A DNA stretch of 25,872 nucleotides from Cyanobacteria bacterium UBA5018 (GTDB lineage Bacteria > Cyanobacteriota > Cyanobacteriia > PCC-6307 > Cyanobiaceae): contig DGYA01000064.1 of the NCBI GenBank assembly GCA_002396505.1, positions 712 to 26,583 of the forward strand. The letters are read 5' to 3'. Positions within the stretch are counted from its first letter, which is position 1. Each line of letters starts with the position of its first letter. Below are positions 7,484-13,776 of the stretch, piece after piece. A program made the translations under genes and the position numbers. Under the pieces are notes generated by a model. The model had not been told where the DNA came from. It ran no database searches and saw only the letters and a list, made by a program, of their open reading frames with translations.

Positions 7484-7522
7484 CTCGCCAAGGCCTGATC
7501 GCGGCCATCAGGCTTTGGCGAG
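7484..7522. repeat. Long hairpin upstream of argF, 16-bp stem
   Basis: CTCGCCAAGGCCTGAT (7484-7499) faces ATCAGGCTTTGGCGAG (7507-7522) across a 7-base loop. All 16 positions pair if one G-U is allowed in RNA. No T-run follows on the plus strand. On the minus strand a T6 run lies about 15 bp beyond the stem. It is therefore not a textbook terminator in either direction. Confidence 0.8.
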
Positions 7523-7620
7523 GGGACTTAGGGACTTGGGCTGTGCTTGAGCCAAGGCCAATCCCTCTGGCCGCTGGGATTGCTGGTGTCGGCTTTAGCG
7601 ACGGGGCCACCGAGTTTAAT

Positions 7621-7646
7621 TGTGAATTTTTACTGTGAATTTTTAC
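7621..7646. repeat. Perfect 13-bp tandem duplication in the argF upstream region
   Basis: TGTGAATTTTTAC occurs twice head to tail (7621-7633 and 7634-7646). It lies about 145 bp before the argF start. Spacing of one-plus helical turn would suit binding of a protein to two identical half sites, but no known consensus fits exactly. Confidence 0.85.
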
Positions 7647-7792
7647 AATGTCTCCGTGCTTTGGTCGATGGAATCCCAGGGGTGAGCGTCTTTTCCTCCG
7701 AATTGATCCTGGCTCAGCTGGCTGCATAAACCGATGCTCCCCCTTGACGGCGGGGCCTCCGATCTCGGATAAGGGTTCTTTGAAGTGGCTCG

Positions 7793-8839
7793 ATGGAGTC
7801 CAGTTTCTGCGGCGATTCCAGCCTGGCCCCGCCAGCCCCCCAGGCTGCCGCGGAACCAACCGGCTCTGATCTCCCAACGGGGGGATCCCTGGACGCTCTG
7901 CTCTCCCCCTTGGCAGGCACCGATCTGCTCTCTTCTGCGGACCTGTCGGCCGACCAGACCTGGGCGCTGCTGGTCCTGGCTGCCGATCTGAAGAGTGGTC
8001 GCCGCCAAGTGGATCTGGCAGGCAAGACCCTGGGCTTGATTTTCAGCAAGGCCTCCACCCGCACCCGGGTCAGTTTTTCGGTGGCCATGGCCCGGCTCGG
8101 TGGCCAGACCATCGATCTAAATCCCCAGGTGAGCCAGGTGGGCCGGGGCGAGCCCATAGCCGATACCGCCCGGGTGCTCAGTCGCTATGTAGACGTGCTG
8201 GCGATTCGCACCTTCGCCCAACAGGATCTGGAAGAGTATGCCCACTGGGCCTCGATTCCGGTGGTGAATGCCCTCACCGACTTAGAACATCCCTGTCAGG
8301 CCCTGGCTGATTTCCTCACCATTGTGGAGGCTTTTGGCGACCGGCCTGAGCAGATCGCAGGCCTCACCCTCAGTTATGTGGGTGATGGCAATAACGTGGC
8401 GCACTCCCTGATGCTCTGCGGCGCCCTGTTGGGGGTGAACGTGCGCATCGGCTGTCCGCAGGGCTTTGAACCGGATCGGGCCGTGCTGCGCCGCGCCCAA
8501 CAGCTGGCCAGCCAGAGGGGGGTCCAGGTGGAGTTGTTGCACGAGCCCCAGGCGGCGGTGCGCGGTGCCCACGCCCTCTACACCGATGTTTGGGCATCGA
8601 TGGGCCAGGAGGCCGAAACGGGCGAGCGAGAACGTGCCTTTGCCGGTTGGTGCCTAGACGAGGCCCTACTGGCTGAGGCCGATGCAGAGGCGATCGTGCT
8701 GCACTGTCTGCCGGCCTATCGCGGCAAGGAGATCAGCGATGCCGTGATCGAGGGCAGCCAAAGCCGCGTATTTGACCAAGCGGAGAACCGGCTGCATGTC
8801 CAGCAGGCCCTGCTGGCGGCCTTGCTGGGGGGGCTCTGA
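7793..8839 (+). CDS. argF: Ornithine carbamoyltransferase
   Basis: The 348-residue protein converts ornithine and carbamoyl phosphate to citrulline in arginine synthesis. The carbamoyl-phosphate site SKASTRTR (85-92) is followed by MARLGGQTIDLNPQVSQVGRGEP, the HPCQALADF signature, the YVGDGNNVAHSL loop and the ornithine-site loop HCLPAYRGKEI. It is roughly 30-40 residues longer than usual at the N-terminus: a Ser/Pro/Ala-rich leader (MESSFCGDSSLAPPAPQAAA) comes before the first family-like residues near LDALLSP. No later ATG lies before the core, but a non-ATG start nearer residue 40 is possible. lexA follows on the same strand after 72 bp. Confidence 0.95.
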   Translation: MESSFCGDSSLAPPAPQAAAEPTGSDLPTGGSLDALLSPLAGTDLLSSADLSADQTWALLVLAADLKSGRRQVDLAGKTLGLIFSKASTRTRVSFSVAMARLGGQTIDLNPQVSQVGRGEPIADTARVLSRYVDVLAIRTFAQQDLEEYAHWASIPVVNALTDLEHPCQALADFLTIVEAFGDRPEQIAGLTLSYVGDGNNVAHSLMLCGALLGVNVRIGCPQGFEPDRAVLRRAQQLASQRGVQVELLHEPQAAVRGAHALYTDVWASMGQEAETGERERAFAGWCLDEALLAEADAEAIVLHCLPAYRGKEISDAVIEGSQSRVFDQAENRLHVQQALLAALLGGL

Positions 8840-8883
8840 GCCAGCAAATAAGCCCCAACCCTGGACAAATGCACCATTCGGAG

Positions 8884-8895
8884 ATACATCTGTAT
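8884..8895. promoter_or_regulatory. Degenerate LexA box before lexA (autoregulation)
   Basis: ATACATCTGTAT is an inverted repeat (ATACA/TGTAT, 2-bp spacer) 17 bp before the GTG start of lexA. The cyanobacterial LexA box as I recall it is RGTACNNNDGTWCB. This site keeps TAC-N3-TGTA but has A for G and T for C at the outer positions. The position fits operator overlap with the transcription or translation start. Confidence 0.5.
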
Positions 8896-8911
8896 TAGAT
8901 GGCTTGATTTG

Positions 8912-9007
8912 GTGCCCCAGTCTCTCGTCCGGTCCCTAGGCAAGTCTTTTGCCCAGTCCCTGGGCCAGTCCGCAGGCCAGTCCGCAGGCAAGTCCCTCGG
9001 CGAGTCG
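8912..9007 (+). repeat. 12-bp tandem repeat, 8 units, encoding the LexA N-terminus
   Basis: Units start at 8912, 8924, 8936, 8948, 8960, 8972, 8984 and 8996. The inner ones are closest (CTGGGCCAGTCC, GCAGGCCAGTCC, GCAGGCAAGTCC). The peptides are VPQS, LVRS, LGKS, FAQS, LGQS, AGQS, AGKS and LGES. Confidence 0.9.
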
Positions 9008-9619
9008 TCAGAGCAGGCCCAGCCCCTTACCAAGGCCCAGCGGGAGCTTTACGACTGGCTCGCTGACTACATCAGCAATCATCGCCATAGCCCCTCGATC
9101 CGTCAGATGATGGAGGCCATGGGCCTGCGCTCGCCGGCGCCGATTCAGAGCCGGCTGCGCCATCTGCAGCAGAAGGGTTGGATCACCTGGCAGGAGGGTC
9201 AAGCCCGCACCTTGCAGGTGCTGGTGGGCGGCGGCCAGGGCATTCCGGTGCTCGGCACTGTGGCCGCCGGCGGTCTGGTGGAACCCTTTGGCGAGGCGCA
9301 GGTGCAACTCGACCTGGCCTCGGTGCTGGAGGCCCCTGGGCTGTTTGCGCTCAGCGTCAATGGCGACTCGATGCGCGACGCCAGCATTGCCGATGGTGAC
9401 ATGGTGTTGATGGAACCGGTGAGCGACCCGAGCAGACTGCGCAACGGCACCATCGTTAGCGCCCTGGTGCCCGGCAGCGGCACGACGCTCAAGTACTTCC
9501 ACCGGCAGGGTGCGCAGGTGCGCCTGGAGCCCGCCAATCCGGCCTATCAGGCGATCGAGCTACCGGCTGAACAGGTGACGGTGCAGGGCCGGTTGGTGGC
9601 CGTTTGGCGCCAGCTGTGA
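8912..9619 (+). CDS. lexA: LexA repressor with a tandem-repeat N-terminal extension
   Basis: The 235-residue protein has a winged-helix DNA-binding domain (TKAQRELYDWLADYI, then SIRQMMEAMGLRSPAPIQSR) and an S24 protease domain. Counting from a TTG at 8909, the autocleavage bond Ala120-Gly121 (GTVAAGGLVEP), Ser154 (NGDSMRDA) and Lys195 (TTLKYF) are all present, so RecA-stimulated self-cleavage should work. The first 32 residues are eight copies of a four-residue unit ending in Ser. GTG 8912 and TTG 8909 are the only start codons before the HTH domain (no in-frame ATG, GTG or TTG occurs between the repeat and PLTKAQ), so the repeat must be translated. A LexA-box-like palindrome lies just upstream. 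Confidence 0.93.
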   Translation: MPQSLVRSLGKSFAQSLGQSAGQSAGKSLGESSEQAQPLTKAQRELYDWLADYISNHRHSPSIRQMMEAMGLRSPAPIQSRLRHLQQKGWITWQEGQARTLQVLVGGGQGIPVLGTVAAGGLVEPFGEAQVQLDLASVLEAPGLFALSVNGDSMRDASIADGDMVLMEPVSDPSRLRNGTIVSALVPGSGTTLKYFHRQGAQVRLEPANPAYQAIELPAEQVTVQGRLVAVWRQL

Positions 9620-9749
9620 TCTGCTTTGAGCAGCTGAGGGCGGCCCGGGGTTAGGCGGGTCGGCCAAGGTGTAAGCTGTCTTCAAGCGAGGCAAGCTCTT
9701 CAGACGAACCGGCTTTTGCCTGTTCAGCTCTGGGGCTAAACCATCTCAT

Positions 9750-9793
9750 AGAAGCAGATTTCTGCCCCATCGGGCTCAATACCTGCTTCTTTT
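9750..9793 (+). terminator. Nested hairpin with T-run after lexA: terminator or candidate small RNA
   Basis: AGAAGCAG (9750-9757) pairs with CTGCTTCT (9783-9790), which runs into TTTT (9790-9793). Inside, GCCC (9764-9767) pairs with GGGC (9772-9775) across a CATC loop. It lies 130 bp after the lexA stop and 49 bp before the tRNA. It may terminate lexA with a long 3' untranslated region, or end a short independent transcript arising in 9620-9750. Confidence 0.55.
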
Positions 9794-9841
9794 GGGTTAC
9801 GCGGAACTCCACCAGATGTTCCTGCTGCCAAGCCTAATCAT

Positions 9842-9914
9842 GGGGCCATAGCTCAGCTGGTAGAGCACCTGCATGGCATGCAGGGGGTCAGCGGTTCGAG
9901 TCCGCTTGGCTCCA
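9842..9914 (+). tRNA. tRNA-Ala (anticodon GGC)
   Basis: The 73-nt cloverleaf is complete. The acceptor GGGGCCA pairs with TGGCTCC, allowing one G-U. The D arm is GCTCAGCTGGTAGAGC. The anticodon arm CCTGC-ATGGCAT-GCAGG carries anticodon GGC, which reads Ala GCC/GCU codons. The T arm is AGCGG-TTCGAGT-CCGCT and the discriminator is A. The 3' CCA is not encoded beyond the discriminator, as is common in cyanobacteria. A terminator follows at once. Confidence 0.97.
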
Positions 9915-9921
9915 TTTTTTT

Positions 9922-9950
9922 AGACTCCTTGTGTTGCGAGGAGTCTTTTT
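9922..9950 (+). terminator. Rho-independent terminator of tRNA-Ala
   Basis: AGACTCCT (9922-9929) and AGGAGTCT (9939-9946) form a perfect 8-bp stem, extendable by T-G and G-C pairs, and the arm runs into TTTTT. It begins 8 bp after the tRNA. Confidence 0.9.
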
Positions 9951-10158
9951 GTTTTTTAGGTGGGCTTCTGGGGCCCTGTTTGGTCCGAAAAGCTCAACAC
10001 AAGGGCAAAACGGAGCCAGGAAACGGGCTACGGGACAGGCCACGCTAGGGGCTCTATTCGTTTTTCTCTAACTAGCGCAAAAAAGACACCCTAAGATCCA
10101 AATTATTGGCTTAATGGCTGTTTGGCTACGCTATAGCTGCTTACTACGTAATGGCTGC

Positions 10159-10269
10159 TTAGCTGAACGAGGGCGCGATGGCATTGCACTGCTGCTCCAG
10201 CAGAGCGATACGAGCCTGCAGCTCAGCGCAGTTCGGGATCTCACCGCGCAGGATCCCCGATTCGGCCAT
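10159..10269 (-). CDS. Small coding-like frame, possible gene remnant
   Basis: From an ATG at 10269 the frame gives 36 residues (MAESGILRGEIPNC, then AELQARIALLEQQC). It stays open upstream to 10317, adding the polar helix-like stretch FALSKDDQKEALAVRA. The composition is that of a genuine soluble helical protein rather than a random frame. I do not recognise it. It follows the 10325-10579 frame on the same strand within about 60 bp and may be the end of the same decayed gene or a second small gene. Confidence 0.3.
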   Translation of the reverse strand: MAESGILRGEIPNCAELQARIALLEQQCNAIAPSFS

Positions 10270-10324
10270 GGCTCTTACCGCCAGCGCTTCCTTCTGGTCA
10301 TCCTTAGAAAGAGCGAACTAGTAC

Positions 10325-10579
10325 TTAGTCACGAACCTGCAGCTCGGCGCTCACGGAGACAAGGGCCTGCCACTCCTGGAGCGGCAGCACAATGCGGAGC
10401 TTCAGCAGAGCTGCTGAGGCCTGATCGGGGCCGAGCCAGGTAAGCGCCCGGATCGCCTGGCCGGCAGGGCGGTCGGCCAGCAGCAAATTCCAACGCGCTG
10501 CGTACCTGATGGTGACCTGCTGTTTGCCGAAGCTGTAGTGCTTCTGGCTCCTGGTGCAGGCCAGGAAGGTTTGCTGCAC
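10325..10579 (-). CDS. Hypothetical protein, 84 residues, possibly a remnant
   Basis: The frame starts at a GTG (MQQTFLACTRSQKHYSFG) and continues with RYAARWNLLLADRP and a helical end (ASAALLKLRIVLPLQEWQAL). The frame stays open about 14 codons further upstream through the hairpin at 10594-10641, up to a TAA. No family is recognised. GC content and codon choice resemble the real genes of the window, unlike the DNA on either side. The alternative plus-strand frame (10114-10443) is less protein-like. Confidence 0.4.
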   Translation of the reverse strand: MQQTFLACTRSQKHYSFGKQQVTIRYAARWNLLLADRPAGQAIRALTWLGPDQASAALLKLRIVLPLQEWQALVSVSAELQVRD

Positions 10580-10593
10580 CGGCAGCTGGGTGG

Positions 10594-10641
10594 TGAGGCC
10601 CCGTACATTGGCCGCAGCGGCGCCTTATGTACGGGGCCTCA
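10594..10641. repeat. Perfect 15-bp inverted repeat with an inner hairpin
   Basis: TGAGGCCCCGTACAT (10594-10608) is perfectly complementary to ATGTACGGGGCCTCA (10627-10641). The 18-base loop can fold again as GCCG-CAG-CGGC (10611-10621). No T-run follows on either strand, so it is not a standard terminator. It separates the frame at 10325-10579 from the broken gene at 10727-11139. Confidence 0.85.
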
Positions 10642-10660
10642 TTCCCCCAGTCCGTCTCTC

Positions 10661-10686
10661 AGTGTGGATCTAATTTCATCCACACT
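10661..10686. repeat. 9-bp inverted repeat
   Basis: AGTGTGGAT (10661-10669) and ATCCACACT (10678-10686) form a perfect stem with an 8-base loop, 20 bp beyond the larger hairpin. There is no T-run. Confidence 0.7.
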
Positions 10687-10726
10687 GTCCTTCAGCATAC
10701 TTTCATTCCCCCGCGAAAGCCTGCTA

Positions 10727-11139
10727 TTAATCTTTCCAATTTTCCCCCAGGACACTCTCCACTTGATTTTCAAGAGCACTACCCAGACCTCCGCTGTTCA
10801 ATTCGTTGAATTTTTTCTGTCTAGCACCCGTGCCGAGCGCCCAATTGATATCTCCCTAGGGGAAGGGGACAATTTCGGAAACTTTGCGTGCAAGGACATA
10901 GAATCCCTCCACTTCTTTAATTGCTTCATCTATGCTTGAATTGCACTCGGAGAAATTGTGAATGCATCCCCGCAAGTCTCGCTGAAGTTTGTCTGCGTCT
11001 TTGGCTGAGCGAGTCCCATCAATGCTAGCATTGGCAATCTTGAATGCCTAATCGAGCAAAATTGCTTGAGTTCTGCATACTTTAACTCTTCCATGCTTGA
11101 TTTTTGAATAAACAAATTTAATTGTATCGGGAGGTGCAT
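10727..11139 (-). pseudogene. Broken gene of unknown function, frameshift and TAG stops
   Basis: Reading leftward from 11139, one frame gives a protein-like start (LPIQLNLFIQKSSMEELKYA, then ELKQF). The sequence continues in another frame after a T4 run near 11060: FKIANASIDGTRSAKDADKL, RDLRGCIHNFSECNSSIDEA, IKEVEGFYVLARKVSEIVPF. It then hits a TAG and continues in the same frame with GDINWALGTGARQKKFNELN and ALENQVESVLGENWKD, ending at TAA (10727-10729). Both internal stops are TAG, one C-to-T change from CAG. The polar, helical composition is clearly that of a protein. The family is not recognised. Confidence 0.5.
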
Positions 11140-11515
11140 ATGTTAATACGATTTATATTTTCTTTAGCAATCCCCCCCCTTTTTTTTTCTCTCTCGCGCT
11201 CTCGTTCCGTCCACCCGCCCAGCTGGCCTGCGGCGGCGATGGGAGAAATGCCAGGTGAGCAGCCGCAGGCCCACCGCCAGCCGTGGATCACTCGGCTATC
11301 CGCCGCCGGGGGAGCCGGGTCTGCTGCAGATCCACTCCGGCTCAAGCTCAAATGCTTGCCATATCAGCTGCGCCGACAGGTTGGGAGCTTTGCCGCTTTC
11401 AAGCCCTACCTTGACTGCAGCCACTGATGCAGATGCTAGTCACTTATTTGCGGGCCAAAACGGCCCCACTGTGGCCTAAGCTACAGAAAACCCCCTACAA
11501 GCGAGTACCACGCCG

Positions 11516-12469
11516 ATGTTCACGCTAGACAAGGCCAGCCAAATTTTTCCTGGCACCCTCTCGGCTGACGTCGTGCCTGCCGTTACAGCCCGCTTCCGGC
11601 TGTTAAGTGCTGAGGATCAGCTGGCTCTGATCTGGTACGCCTATCTGGAGATGGGAACCACCATCACCATCGCCGCTCCTGGGGCGGCCCGCATGCAGTT
11701 CGCCGAGCCCGTGCTCAACCAGATCAAGGCAATGAACTTTGCCCAGCAGAGTCAGGTGATGTGTGACCTGGCCAACAGCAGTGACACTGAAATCTGCCGT
11801 ACCTACTCCACTTGGTCGGTGAATATCAAGCTGGGCTTCTGGTACCAGCTAGGCCAGTGGATGGCTGCGGGCCTGGTGGCACCAATTCCCGAGGGCTACA
11901 AGCTTTCCGCCAATGCCGCCGCCGTGCTCAGCTCTGTCAAGGGGGTGGAGCAGGGCCAGCAGATCACCCTGCTGCGCAACTTCGTGGTGGACATGGGCTA
12001 CGACCCCGCCAAGGGAGAAGGCCAGCGGGTGATGGAGCCCGTGGCGGCTCCCACGCCGGAGGAGCTACGCAAAAAAGTGTTCATCGAAGGGGTGATCAAC
12101 ACCACCGTGAACAACTACATGAATCTGCTAAATGCCAATGATTTCGACAACCTGATCCAGCTGTTTCTGCCGGATGGTGCTCTCCAGCCTCCTTTCCAGA
12201 AGCCGATTGTCGGCACCGAAGCTATCCTGCGCTTCTTCCGCGAAGACTGTCAAAACCTGCAGTTGCTGCCCGAGCGCGGCTACGCCGAACCCACGGAAGG
12301 CGGATTCAACCAGATCAAGGTGACGGGCAAGGTGCAGACCCCCTGGTTCGGCGCCGGCATCGGCATGAACGTGGCTTGGCGCTTCCTGCTCAACCCCGAA
12401 GGCAAGATTTACTTCGTGGCGATCGACCTGCTGGCCTCTCCGGCGGAGCTACTCAAGTTCGCCCGTTGA
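11516..12469 (+). CDS. ocp: Orange carotenoid protein (OCP)
   Basis: The 317-residue photoprotective protein binds a keto-carotenoid. Blue-green light converts it to a red form that docks on the phycobilisome core and quenches excitation. The N-terminal domain (LTIAAPGAA-like TITIAAPGAARMQF, CRTYSTWSVNIKLGFWYQLG) is joined by a linker to an NTF2-like C-terminal domain (NNYMNLLNANDFDNLI, KVTGKVQTPWFG, AWRFLLNPEGKI). The carotenoid contacts Tyr43, Trp109, Tyr201 and Trp288 match Synechocystis Tyr44, Trp110, Tyr201 and Trp288. The interdomain salt bridge Arg155-Glu244 becomes Arg154-Asp244. Length equals that of Synechocystis OCP, and the nearby frp supports the FRP-dependent OCP1 type. Confidence 0.97.
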   Translation: MFTLDKASQIFPGTLSADVVPAVTARFRLLSAEDQLALIWYAYLEMGTTITIAAPGAARMQFAEPVLNQIKAMNFAQQSQVMCDLANSSDTEICRTYSTWSVNIKLGFWYQLGQWMAAGLVAPIPEGYKLSANAAAVLSSVKGVEQGQQITLLRNFVVDMGYDPAKGEGQRVMEPVAAPTPEELRKKVFIEGVINTTVNNYMNLLNANDFDNLIQLFLPDGALQPPFQKPIVGTEAILRFFREDCQNLQLLPERGYAEPTEGGFNQIKVTGKVQTPWFGAGIGMNVAWRFLLNPEGKIYFVAIDLLASPAELLKFAR

Positions 12470-13194
12470 TCGGCTTGAGCGGCAAGGGGCTGATGCTGGC
12501 CGCCGCCATCCTTTTGGGCTGGCTGGTCAGCTTGTTCGCCCTGCTGGCGGTGGATTTGCATGGCATCCCCCCGGGGTTGGTCGTGTTGGCCGTTCTCCTG
12601 CGCAGCTTCCTGCAAACGGGGTTATTCATCGTCGGCCACGACGCCATGCATCGGGTGCTCCTGCCCAGCCATCGTCGCTGCAATGATCTCCTGGGTTCTA
12701 TGGCCCTGGGCCTCTATGGGGCCCTCTCCTACGGCAGGTGCTTCGCCAAGCACCATCGCCATCACCGCAACCCAGGGGGCCTGAGGGATCCTGATTTCCA
12801 TGCCAAGGGGGTGGAATCTCCCCTGCTTTGGTATTGCCGCTTCATGGCGGGTTATCTCTCGCTCCCCCAGATGACGCGGCTGGTGGCCTGCTGGGGCCTC
12901 CTACTGCTGGTGGCCCTCGCGGAAACAGCCACGGCAGTGCAGAATCTGCTGCTGTTCTGCACTCTGCCCCTGCTGCTTAGTTCTCTCCAGTTGTTTTTGG
13001 TGGGCACCTACCTGCCCCACCGCCACTCGGACCCCAGCTGCAGCGGCCATCACGCCATCAGCCTGGCCCTGCCAGAGTGGCTCTCGTTACTGGCCTGCTA
13101 TCACTTCGGCTATCACTGGGAACACCACGAATATCCGGGGCTGGCCTGGTTCCAGTTGCCAAAGCATTACCGCAGCAATCGCCAGCTGCTTTAA
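12466..13194 (+). CDS. crtW: Beta-carotene ketolase, CrtW type
   Basis: This integral-membrane di-iron oxygenase adds 4-keto groups to beta-carotene, giving echinenone or canthaxanthin, the pigments OCP needs. Histidine clusters of the family are visible: VGHDAMHRVL, AKHHRHHRNPGG, LPHRHSD and HWEHHEYPG. Several hydrophobic membrane segments lie between them (LMLAAAILLGWLVSLFALL, LLLVALAETATAV, LLLFCTLPLLLSSLQLFLVG). The start is uncertain: TTG at 12466 overlaps the ocp stop (TTGA) and gives 242 residues, and ATG at 12493 gives 233. Either way ocp and crtW are an overlapping or near-contiguous pair, so translation of pigment enzyme and apoprotein is probably coupled. Confidence 0.92.
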   Translation: MIGLSGKGLMLAAAILLGWLVSLFALLAVDLHGIPPGLVVLAVLLRSFLQTGLFIVGHDAMHRVLLPSHRRCNDLLGSMALGLYGALSYGRCFAKHHRHHRNPGGLRDPDFHAKGVESPLLWYCRFMAGYLSLPQMTRLVACWGLLLLVALAETATAVQNLLLFCTLPLLLSSLQLFLVGTYLPHRHSDPSCSGHHAISLALPEWLSLLACYHFGYHWEHHEYPGLAWFQLPKHYRSNRQLL

Positions 13195-13228
13195 ACATCC
13201 ATTTTGATCTGAAAGTAGCGTTGATTTC

Positions 13229-13555
13229 ATGGAAACTAATCTCACGGGCTGGACGGAACAGGAACAAGCGGTGGGTCTCACCGCGCTTAACCGTGCCCAG
13301 GCCCGCACGATTGAAAGATTGATTGCCGACCTCCACCGCCAAGTCATTGAGTTGACGTCGGCTGATCAAATCTGGCAACTCCATGATTTCCTGAGTATCC
13401 AGCGTCATGGGATCGAGGGACGTTTCGAATTTCGCCAGGAAAGCATTCTTTTTGTCTTCGCTAGTTTGGTCAAGGAGGGTTTTCTGAATCTAGATGAATT
13501 GCAGGGTTTGGATTCTGAAAAGCTCGCCAAGATCATGGCGATGTCCCGCTTTTGA
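13229..13555 (+). CDS. frp: Fluorescence recovery protein (FRP)
   Basis: The 108-residue protein speeds the return of red OCP to the orange form and releases it from the phycobilisome. The diagnostic stretch IWQLHDFLSIQRHGIEGRFE carries Trp49, His52, Asp53 and Arg59, one position off the Synechocystis Trp50, His53, Asp54 and Arg60. The C-terminal part (ILFVFASLVKEGFLNLDELQ, LDSEKLAKIMAMSRF) matches the helical head domain. It starts 34 bp after crtW and is probably the third gene of an ocp-crtW-frp transcript. I see no terminator after it; a repeat array follows. Confidence 0.96.
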   Translation: METNLTGWTEQEQAVGLTALNRAQARTIERLIADLHRQVIELTSADQIWQLHDFLSIQRHGIEGRFEFRQESILFVFASLVKEGFLNLDELQGLDSEKLAKIMAMSRF

Positions 13556-13609
13556 GCGCTATTTTCTAGCCGCCTGGATCGGCCGCGATTGGGGCCCTCC
13601 TCTCCCTCG

Positions 13610-13675
13610 CCCAGGCCCAGGACTAAGCCCAGGCCCAGGACTAAGCCCAGGCCCAGGACTAAGCCCATTACCAAG
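13610..13675. repeat. 18-bp tandem repeat, 3 perfect units plus a partial, between frp and cysA
   Basis: CCCAGGCCCAGGACTAAG is repeated exactly at 13610-13627, 13628-13645 and 13646-13663, then as a shortened copy (CCCATTACCAAG). It lies 55 bp beyond the frp stop and about 100 bp before cysA. Confidence 0.95.
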
Positions 13676-13776
13676 CCCAGCGCCCTATCCCGTTTGCGGG
13701 GTTAACCAACGGTAAGTCGGTAGGGAAATGCGAATTTGCTGTTGACTGCTGGAGTCGTTGCCGCCTTCGTCTGTCC

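Larger units (their letters stand above)
7155..7792. other. Intergenic region upstream of argF
   Basis: This 638-bp gap holds the nested terminator-like structure (7171-7268), an AT-rich stretch of TTAATT-like words (7271-7322), a 16-bp stem hairpin (7484-7522) and a perfect 13-bp tandem duplication (7621-7646). I see no gene in it. Confidence 0.6.
9951..11515. other. Decayed, AT-richer stretch between tRNA-Ala and ocp
   Basis: This 1.56-kb stretch has no intact recognisable gene. It contains minus-strand coding-like fragments (10159-10269, 10325-10579 and the broken gene at 10727-11139), a 15-bp perfect hairpin (10594-10641), a 9-bp hairpin (10661-10686) and a homopolymer block of eight C then nine T (11172-11188). 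The last 120 bp probably hold the ocp promoter. A position beside a tRNA gene is typical of integrated elements, but no integrase or att repeat was found. Confidence 0.55.

Noticed and set aside
7484..7522. Rho-independent terminator
   Set aside because: No T-run follows the stem on the plus strand, and on the minus strand the T6 run is about 15 bp away.
7621..7646. NtcA-binding site upstream of argF
   Set aside because: NtcA sites need GTA-N8-TAC. The repeat offers GTG and TAC at the wrong spacing.
9842..9914. Integration (att) site at tRNA-Ala
   Set aside because: I looked for a second copy of the tRNA 3' end further right and for an integrase and saw neither, so only the suspicion of an island is kept.
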